NCBI GenBank assembly: GCA_035497735.1
Contig: DATJCX010000042.1
Coordinates: forward strand, 1-28,331
Reading direction: 5' to 3'
Length of the DNA: 28,331 nucleotides
Source: Brumimicrobium sp035497735
Lineage (GTDB): Bacteria > Bacteroidota > Bacteroidia > Flavobacteriales_D > Crocinitomicaceae
Below are positions 23,002 through 28,331 of this stretch, piece after piece (positions within the stretch are counted from its first letter, which is position 1; every line of letters starts with the position of its first letter). The notes under the pieces were generated by a model, which made no database searches, had not been told where the DNA came from, and worked only from the letters and a program-made list of their open reading frames with translations. Made by a program: the position numbers and the translations under genes.

Positions 23002-23036
23002 AAGGTCTTGAAAGTATATTTCAAGACCTTTTTTTA
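23002..23036 (+). terminator. Rho-independent terminator of clpX
   Basis: AAGGTCTTGAAA (23002-23013) pairs perfectly with TTTCAAGACCTT (23019-23030) around a 5-nt loop, then a T run continues to 23035. It lies 24 nt past the clpX stop. Confidence 0.95.
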
Positions 23037-23204
23037 TTAGACCAAAATATAAAACTCTCCTTTATTATTCATATTTAAACGTTAACTATTGCCTTGCTGT
23101 TACTTCTTGCTGTTCTGAAGTGGAGAATTCATGCTTAAAGGACTATAAAAGAGATAAAAAGATTAAATTTATCTATATTCAACGTTTTATTCAAAGCAAG
23201 AGAT

Positions 23205-23212
23205 TAACTTTG
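23205..23212 (+). promoter_or_regulatory. -7 box of ychF
   Basis: TAACTTTG matches TAnnTTTG and lies 16 nt before the ATG at 23229, giving a short leader. The same box sequence precedes the 18408 gene. No TTG at the -33 distance is seen. Confidence 0.55.
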
Positions 23213-23228
23213 CAGAAATTTTTTAGAG

Positions 23229-24329
23229 ATGGCATTAAAATGTGGAATAGTAGGTTTGCCGAACGTAGGTAAGTCAACTTTGTTTAATTGTTTGTCGAAT
23301 GCGAAAGCTCAATCAGCAAACTTTCCGTTCTGTACGATAGAACCAAACGTGGGAACGATTTCTGTTCCTGATCCAAGACTGGAGAAGTTAGAAGCAATTG
23401 TAAAACCAGAGCGTGTTCTTCCTACAACTATGGAAATAGTTGATATCGCAGGACTGGTTAAAGGTGCTTCAAAAGGTGAGGGACTAGGGAATCAATTCCT
23501 TGCAAATATTCGTGAAACTGACGCAATTATCCATGTATTACGTTGCTTTGATAATGACAACATTATTCATGTGGACGGAAGTGTGAATCCTATTCGCGAT
23601 AAAGAGGTAATCGATATCGAACTTCAACTAAAAGATTTAGAAACGGTTGAAAAACGAATGACAGGAACTCTGGCAAGAGCTGCCAAGGCAGGAGATAAAG
23701 ATGCTAAAAAGGCAATGGATATCGCTGAAAGAATTAAAAAACACTTAGAAGAAGGGAAATCTGTTCGTGCACTTGAATTTGATGCTGCGGAACAAGAGAT
23801 TGTTGATGAACTTCAATTGATTACTTCTAAGCCTGTTCTATATTTATGTAACGTTGATGAAGCTTCAGTTGTAAGTGGAAACGCCTATGTTGACCAAGTT
23901 AGAGAAGCTGTAAAAGGCGAAGGTGCTGAAGTGTTGGTAATTGGTGCGCAAATTGAAGCAGACATCATGGAACTTGATACTTACGAAGAACGTCAGATGT
24001 TTTTAGAAGAATTAGGTCTAACAGAACCTGGTGTAAATCGCCTAATCGTTTCAGCTTATAAGTTATTAAACTTGGATACTTACTTCACAGCGGGTGTTAA
24101 AGAAGTTCGTGCTTGGACTGTTCTAAAAGGTTCTACAGCACCTCAAGCAGCAGGAGTAATTCACTCAGACTTTGAGAAAGGATTTATCCGTGCTGAAGTA
24201 ATGAAATATGAAGATTTTATAACTTATGGTTCTGAAACAGCAGTTAAAGAAGCTGGTAAATTCAGAGTGGAAGGAAAAGAATACATCGTGGAAGATGGAG
24301 ATATTATGCATTTTAGATTTAATGTTTAA
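23229..24329 (+). CDS. ychF: Obg-like ATPase YchF
   Basis: This is a ribosome-associated P-loop enzyme of the Obg family that prefers ATP to GTP. The P-loop is GLPNVGKST (9-17), switch I lies in NFPFCTIEPNVG, and the G3 element is DIAGLVKGASKGEGLGNQFL. The G4 position reads NVDE, not NKxD, which is the known basis of ATP preference in YchF. A helical insertion (about 125-200) and a C-terminal TGS domain, ending DGDIMHFRFNV, complete the 366 residues. It is a single gene flanked by terminators; homologues are linked to translation and stress responses. Confidence 0.97.
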   Translation: MALKCGIVGLPNVGKSTLFNCLSNAKAQSANFPFCTIEPNVGTISVPDPRLEKLEAIVKPERVLPTTMEIVDIAGLVKGASKGEGLGNQFLANIRETDAIIHVLRCFDNDNIIHVDGSVNPIRDKEVIDIELQLKDLETVEKRMTGTLARAAKAGDKDAKKAMDIAERIKKHLEEGKSVRALEFDAAEQEIVDELQLITSKPVLYLCNVDEASVVSGNAYVDQVREAVKGEGAEVLVIGAQIEADIMELDTYEERQMFLEELGLTEPGVNRLIVSAYKLLNLDTYFTAGVKEVRAWTVLKGSTAPQAAGVIHSDFEKGFIRAEVMKYEDFITYGSETAVKEAGKFRVEGKEYIVEDGDIMHFRFNV

Positions 24330-24347
24330 ATCTAAGTAGCTAACTTG

Positions 24348-24378
24348 AAAAAGGCTGTCTAAATAGACAGCCTTTTTT
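24348..24378. terminator. Bidirectional terminator between ychF and nrdA
   Basis: AAAAAGGCTGTCT (24348-24360) pairs with AGACAGCCTTTTT (24365-24377) across AAAT. The A run and T run make it functional for both ychF (+) and nrdA (-), which converge here. Confidence 0.93.
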
Positions 24379-24404
24379 CTTGCTTGTAATTTTTATATAA
24401 AAAG

Positions 24405-26054
24405 TTAAGCTTCACAGCTCACACAAGTAACTAAATTCTGAACGACAAAATCTTTACCAGCACTTTGACTTCTTTGGTAGTAAAGCGTCTTAATTCCTAA
24501 CTTCCATGCTTCAATCATCAGCTTGTTGACGTCTTTCACAGATAGATTTGAAGGAATGTTTAAGTTTAAACTTTGTGCCTGATCAATATGCTTTTGACGA
24601 ATAGAAGCTTGTTGAATTATTTCTAACTGACTGATTTCTTTAAACGTTTTAAAAACGGATTTCTCGTGGTCTGTTAATTCATTCAAATGCTGGACACTTC
24701 CTTGATTTAACATGATACTTCTCCATGTTTCTTCATTGTCCATATTTTTTTCAATTAGCAATTCTTTTAAGTACTTATTCTTTCTCATAAAGTTTCCTTT
24801 TGCCAGTCCAGCCTTGTAATAATTACTGCTAAATGGCTCAATTCCAGGAGAAGTTTGCCCTAAGATTGCTGAAGAAGACGTCGTTGGTGCAATCGCCAAT
24901 AAAGTCGTATTACGCATCCCATAATCTTTTAAGACTTCTGGTTCACCATAAATTTCCGCCAATTCTTTTGAAGCAATTTCCGCTTCTGAACGAATGTGCT
25001 TAAAGATAATATTTGTCAACTGCTTGGCCTCTAGTCCTTCAAATGGAATCATTTGCTTTTGCAGGTAAGAATGCCATCCCATTGCACCTAAACCTATGGC
25101 ACGGTGACGCTTCGCAAATCTGTTGGCAGATTCTAAATAATAATTCCCTTCCGTTTTTGCGATAAATTCTTGAAGAACAGCGTCTAGGAAGTAGATGGCC
25201 AACTGAACAGCATTGGTATCTTTCCATTCGTCATACAATTCTAAATTCATAGAAGAAAGACAACAGATGAATGATTCATCGAAGTTGGATGGAAGCATAA
25301 TTTCAGAGCATAAATTACTAGAATTAATACTCATATTCTTGTCTTTATAAACTTGTGGTTTATTAATATTTACATTGTCAGTGAAAAAGATATAAGGCAA
25401 ACCTTTTTGCTGTCTAGACTCCAAAACCCTAGCCCAGATTTCACGCTTTTCCATGTCTCCATCTATCATTTCGTGCATCCAATAATCGGGTACACAAACT
25501 CCATAGAATAGATTTTGTAATGGACTTCCAATGTCTTTAATCTTTAGAAATTCCATGATATCTGGATGGTCAATATCCAAGTAAGCAGCAAAGGCACCTC
25601 GACGAACACCACCTTGTGAAATTGTATCCATCGCCGTATCGAAAAGTTTCATAAAAGAAACCGCTCCACTGCTTTGACCATTATCTGTTACGGCACTTCC
25701 TCTTCCTCTTAGTTCCCCAAAGTATCCTGATGTACCACCACCGATTTTTGTCTGCATAATCACTTCGCCTAACTTGTGCGTGATTCCTTCGATATAGTCG
25801 GCAACATGGACGTTAAAACAAGAAATAGGCAATCCTCTTTCCGTTCCCATATTCGCCCAAATAGGTGAACTAAGACTCATCCAACCGTTTTCGATTAACT
25901 CGATAAAAGACTCTTTTAATTCTGGCTTGTACAATCTTTTACTAGCTGCAGTTGCAACTCGCTCGATAGCACCTTTAACCGTTTCGCCTTTTAATAAATA
26001 TCCTCTATTTAAAATTTGCTCACTTTCATCGTTGAGCCACCATAATCTGTTCAT
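24405..26054 (-). CDS. nrdA: Ribonucleotide reductase class I, alpha subunit (no ATP cone)
   Basis: It reduces ribonucleoside diphosphates to deoxy forms using a radical supplied by NrdB. Catalytic residues are visible: Cys79 and Cys265 as the redox pair (LPISCFNVH, ICCLSSMNL), and Asn247, Cys249 and Glu251 in SSNLCSEIMLP, where Cys249 holds the thiyl radical. The radical-path tyrosines are in TLYYQRS. The C-terminal CVSC pair (Cys544, Cys547) passes on electrons. At 549 residues it is about 200 shorter than E. coli NrdA and lacks the N-terminal ATP cone, the overall-activity site for dATP inhibition. It follows nrdB by 21 nt in an operon under a cobalamin riboswitch. Confidence 0.95.
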   Translation of the reverse strand: MNRLWWLNDESEQILNRGYLLKGETVKGAIERVATAASKRLYKPELKESFIELIENGWMSLSSPIWANMGTERGLPISCFNVHVADYIEGITHKLGEVIMQTKIGGGTSGYFGELRGRGSAVTDNGQSSGAVSFMKLFDTAMDTISQGGVRRGAFAAYLDIDHPDIMEFLKIKDIGSPLQNLFYGVCVPDYWMHEMIDGDMEKREIWARVLESRQQKGLPYIFFTDNVNINKPQVYKDKNMSINSSNLCSEIMLPSNFDESFICCLSSMNLELYDEWKDTNAVQLAIYFLDAVLQEFIAKTEGNYYLESANRFAKRHRAIGLGAMGWHSYLQKQMIPFEGLEAKQLTNIIFKHIRSEAEIASKELAEIYGEPEVLKDYGMRNTTLLAIAPTTSSSAILGQTSPGIEPFSSNYYKAGLAKGNFMRKNKYLKELLIEKNMDNEETWRSIMLNQGSVQHLNELTDHEKSVFKTFKEISQLEIIQQASIRQKHIDQAQSLNLNIPSNLSVKDVNKLMIEAWKLGIKTLYYQRSQSAGKDFVVQNLVTCVSCEA

Positions 26055-26075
26055 TGTAATTTCGTATATATGGGT

Positions 26076-27050
26076 TTAAAATAAGTCGTTTGCCGATATA
26101 CTTTTATCGTGTTTCGTGTATTCTGTTGGACGTTTTGCAAAGAAATCATCCAAAGAGTTAGCGAAAATTTCCTCCTCAAACCAGGCCATTGGTTGATATA
26201 TTTCAGGAGTAATGTTGTACAACTTATTCATACCAATATCTTCTAAACTTTCATCCACTCTGAATTTCATAAAATTGAGTAAGTTTTCCTTGCTAATTGT
26301 ATCAATTTCACCATCTTCAAAAATCCAGTCAAGTATTTCTTCTTCAACCGCAATTGAGTGACGAACGATTTCTATAATTTCATTCTTTGTATTCTCATCA
26401 AAAAACTCAGGATATTCTTTTTTGATTTGGTTCACTAAGTAAACACCCGCATTCGCATGTACTTGTTCATCGATAGAAGTCCAAGAAATAATGTTACTTA
26501 CATTCTTCATCAAACCTTTGAAGCGCGTAAAAGATAAAATAATCGCAAACTGACTAAAAAGTGATACGTTTTCGATTAGGATAGAGAATAAAATCAATGA
26601 GAACACATATTTTCTATTGTCGTCCGACTTGGAGTGACGTAGTGCCTTTTCTAAGTATTCTACGCGTTTCTTTATCGCTGGAATTTCGATAACTTTTTCA
26701 AATTCATCATCATAACCTAAAACAGCTAGAAGTCTTGAGTAGGCTTCTGAGTGACGAAATTCACATTCGGCAAAGGTACTTCCTAAACCGTTGAATTCCG
26801 GTTTGGGCATATGAGTGTATAAATTTCCCCAGAAAGACTTCACTGCTACTTCAATTTGAGCAATAGCAAGTAAACTTTTCTTAATGGCTTGCTTTTCCTT
26901 ATTGTTTAAGTGAGAATGAAAGTCTTGCGTATCCGCTGTGAAGTCAACTTCAGAGTGTACCCAAAATGTTCTGTTGATATTGTCCACGAAGTCTAAAACT
27001 TCAGGATATTCAAACGGTTTGTAGTTTGTACGTTTGTCAAAAATGCCCAT
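26076..27050 (-). CDS. nrdB: Ribonucleotide reductase class I, beta subunit
   Basis: This di-metal ferritin-like protein makes and stores the radical used by NrdA. The six metal ligands are readable: Glu67, Glu97, His100 (CEFRHSEAY), Glu160 (ILIENVS), Glu195 and His198 (IDEQVHAN). Tyr104 occupies the radical-tyrosine position, so it looks tyrosyl-radical type, not the Phe-bearing class Ic. The first ligand is Glu where E. coli has Asp. The 324 residues have no N-terminal ATP cone (start MGIFDKRTNYKPFEY), although some flavobacterial NrdB proteins carry one. It is first in the operon; its leader holds a cobalamin riboswitch ending about 105 nt before the ATG. Confidence 0.95.
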   Translation of the reverse strand: MGIFDKRTNYKPFEYPEVLDFVDNINRTFWVHSEVDFTADTQDFHSHLNNKEKQAIKKSLLAIAQIEVAVKSFWGNLYTHMPKPEFNGLGSTFAECEFRHSEAYSRLLAVLGYDDEFEKVIEIPAIKKRVEYLEKALRHSKSDDNRKYVFSLILFSILIENVSLFSQFAIILSFTRFKGLMKNVSNIISWTSIDEQVHANAGVYLVNQIKKEYPEFFDENTKNEIIEIVRHSIAVEEEILDWIFEDGEIDTISKENLLNFMKFRVDESLEDIGMNKLYNITPEIYQPMAWFEEEIFANSLDDFFAKRPTEYTKHDKSISANDLF

Positions 27051-27081
27051 TGTAATAAATATTTAAAAAAATTAAACAAAG

Positions 27082-27140
27082 GCATAAAAATCACAAGTGA
27101 AAAGTAGAATTAATTCGACTTCGAACCTTGTTTTTTATGC
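27082..27140 (-). promoter_or_regulatory. Inverted repeat in the nrdB leader, possible expression platform
   Basis: On the minus strand GCATAAAAA (27140-27132) pairs with TTTTTATGC (27090-27082), and just inside, CAAG pairs with CTTG (27130-27127 with 27097-27094). A U-rich stretch follows within about 20 nt. It lies between the riboswitch and the nrdB start and could be a weak terminator or a structure that alternates with the aptamer. This is a fold seen by eye only. Confidence 0.4.
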
Positions 27141-27154
27141 GAAAACAATTTTCT

Positions 27155-27279
27155 ATTTGCCTAAGGAAGGTAGCCTGGCTTGCAGTTTTATAAAGTACTG
27201 CTTACAGTTGCGCAACAGCTCATGATTCTCACATGATTCCCCCATTTTCGATTAAAAAAAATAACCGCCTTTTGCAAAT
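27155..27279 (-). ncRNA. Cobalamin (B12) riboswitch upstream of nrdBA
   Basis: On the minus strand the conserved blocks appear in order. First is GGGGGAATCATGTGAGAATC (from 27242), then GAGCTG, then the GCGCAACTGTAAGC block (27213-27200). A GCAGT/ACTGC hairpin follows, then the B12 box AAGCCAGGCTACCT (27181-27168). The ends close by a P1-like stem, ATTTGC (27279-27274) with GCAAAT (27160-27155). At about 125 nt it is a compact version. Adenosyl- or methylcobalamin binding normally reduces expression of the downstream gene. It should tie synthesis of this reductase to B12 supply. Confidence 0.9.
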
Positions 27280-27287
27280 GGATGCTA

Positions 27288-27295
27288 CAAATGTA
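27288..27295 (-). promoter_or_regulatory. -7 box of the riboswitch-nrdB-nrdA transcript
   Basis: TACATTTG on the minus strand (27295-27288) matches TAnnTTTG and would start transcription near 27282, exactly at the 5' edge of the aptamer. The -33 element is not clear. Confidence 0.6.
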
Positions 27296-27494
27296 CTTAC
27301 AAATAAGGCTTGATTTAAGACGAGAACTTTCTAATTATGAACAAAAATTGTTGATAAATAGTTAGAAGCTTGTCAGGGTGGGAGATGGGAGGTGAAGATT
27401 ATTTTTTAAACTAAATCAAAGATTGACTTTTAACATAAATAACATTCATTTGCTTTTTAAATTCGCAGTCATTAATTTATAAATCATAATTCAT

Positions 27495-27502
27495 TACTTT
27501 TG
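27495..27502 (+). promoter_or_regulatory. -7 box of the DEAD-box helicase gene
   Basis: TACTTTTG matches TAnnTTTG and ends 4 nt before the ATG at 27507, again predicting a leaderless mRNA. Nothing else is recognised in 27296-27494, between the divergent nrdB promoter and this one. Confidence 0.55.
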
Positions 27503-27506
27503 TACC

Positions 27507-28331
27507 ATGAAGTTCGACGATTATAAAATAGCGAAGGTTTTAAAGACTGAAATCAAGCAATTAGGTTGGCAACGACCAACAGATATTCAATTTAAAGCAA
27601 TTCAACCCATTTTGGATGGTGAGGATGTTTTGGCGATTGCGCAAACTGGTACAGGAAAGACTGCTAGTTTTGTGATTCCTGTGCTGAATCAAATTTATCA
27701 TCAATTAAGCAAAAACCCAGAACATTTTGTACGTGCTTTAGTGCTTGTTCCTACGCGTGAATTAGCAGAGCAAGTGGAGAAGGTGTTTATTGAAGTTGGT
27801 AAGCATACCGACATTCGTACACGCTCAATTATGGGGGGTGTTGAACAAGAAAGTCAGATTAGAGATTTAGAAAATGGAGTGGATGTTGTTATCGCTACTC
27901 CCGGTAGAATGTTCGACTTGATTTCGCAAGGAGAATTAAAGGTTGATAGACTTCAAACCTTGATTTTAGATGAGGCCGACCACATGTTGGCGATGGGCTT
28001 CATCAAAGATATTCGCGACTTAATGCGTCATATTCCAAAGGAGAGACAGACATTATTTTTCTCTGCAACGATAGATAAGGATATTAAGAAGATTGCTTAC
28101 GATTTAGTAAGAAGTGCTATTCGAATTCAAATTTCACCTAAGAATCCAGTAAATAAAAATATCGATCATTCAGTTGCTTTTGTTGAAATGGACGACAAGC
28201 GTTTTTTCTTAGAAAATGTGATTAAGGAAAACGAAGACATGAAAATAATGGTTTTTGTTCGAACAAAAGTACGTGCCGACCGTGTGGTAAAAGCCATGGA
28301 AAGAGTTGGGATTACTGCTCTTGGGATTCAC
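27507..28331 (+). CDS. DEAD-box RNA helicase, C-terminus beyond the window
   Basis: This ATP-dependent RNA helicase probably acts in ribosome assembly or RNA turnover. The 275 codons present are uninterrupted. The Q motif region (LGWQRPTDIQFKAI), motif I AQTGTGKT, Ia VPTRELAEQ, Ib TPGR, motif II DEAD in LILDEADHML and motif III SAT (FFSATID) are all seen. The start of the second RecA domain follows (KIMVFVRTK). The residues are typical of the RhlE/CsdA-like group, but the C-terminal extension that would separate these is missing. The gene is cut by the window end and not by a mutation. The ATG at 27507 sits 4 nt after a -7 box. Confidence 0.95.
   Translation, partial: MKFDDYKIAKVLKTEIKQLGWQRPTDIQFKAIQPILDGEDVLAIAQTGTGKTASFVIPVLNQIYHQLSKNPEHFVRALVLVPTRELAEQVEKVFIEVGKHTDIRTRSIMGGVEQESQIRDLENGVDVVIATPGRMFDLISQGELKVDRLQTLILDEADHMLAMGFIKDIRDLMRHIPKERQTLFFSATIDKDIKKIAYDLVRSAIRIQISPKNPVNKNIDHSVAFVEMDDKRFFLENVIKENEDMKIMVFVRTKVRADRVVKAMERVGITALGIH

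Noticed and set aside
1..28331. CRISPR array, insertion sequence or rRNA genes
   Set aside because: No regularly spaced repeats, no transposase-like protein and no rRNA sequence were seen.

Overview
The window looks like a chromosome segment from a Bacteroidota bacterium, most likely of the Flavobacteriales. It is AT-rich, has almost no Shine-Dalgarno sequences, and carries the phylum's -7 promoter box (TAnnTTTG) in front of most transcription units. The core proteins (HisS, HutH, ClpP, ClpX, YchF, NrdA/NrdB, LemA-DUF2207) fit that group. The genus cannot be fixed from the sequence alone.

Layout. (1) 1-7058 is an accessory defence region with all genes on +. It holds an XRE/C-protein-like regulator, a cytosine-C5 methyltransferase and a PD-(D/E)XK endonuclease (a type II restriction-modification unit), then mcrB-mcrC (modification-dependent restriction), then a GNAT acetyltransferase. 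Each unit is closed by an imperfect palindrome built like an integron attC site (3175-3304, 6337-6471, half site 7050-7058). The 5' core of a unit is complementary to the inverse core at its own 3' end, the hallmark of integrated gene cassettes, although no integrase lies in the window. (2) At 7058-7136 the accessory block abuts a YceI-family gene that has lost its start. (3) 7570-11249 carries lemA, a DUF2207 protein and an APC permease. (4) 11250-11730 carries a decayed GH114-like fragment and tRNA-Lys(TTT) with promoter and terminator. (5) 11944-18233 carries aroK (+), then minus-strand units: hisS-hutH-membrane protein with TAATG overlaps, a DUF4870 protein, and Nif3 plus a zinc-ribbon coiled-coil protein. 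(6) 18408-20768 holds two membrane proteins and a winged-helix regulator. (7) 20860-24329 holds clpP, clpX and ychF. (8) 24405-27295 (minus) is a class I ribonucleotide reductase operon, nrdB-nrdA, headed by a cobalamin riboswitch. (9) A DEAD-box helicase runs off the right edge.

How it works together. The left block is a set of independently acquired anti-phage modules. The rest is housekeeping: proteolysis, translation, dNTP supply, aromatic and histidine metabolism. The riboswitch predicts that this oxygen-dependent reductase is turned down when B12 is present, so a B12-dependent class II reductase should exist elsewhere in the genome. Five genes (lemA, aroK, nif3, clpX, the helicase) have the -7 box only 4-5 nt before the start codon, which predicts leaderless mRNAs.
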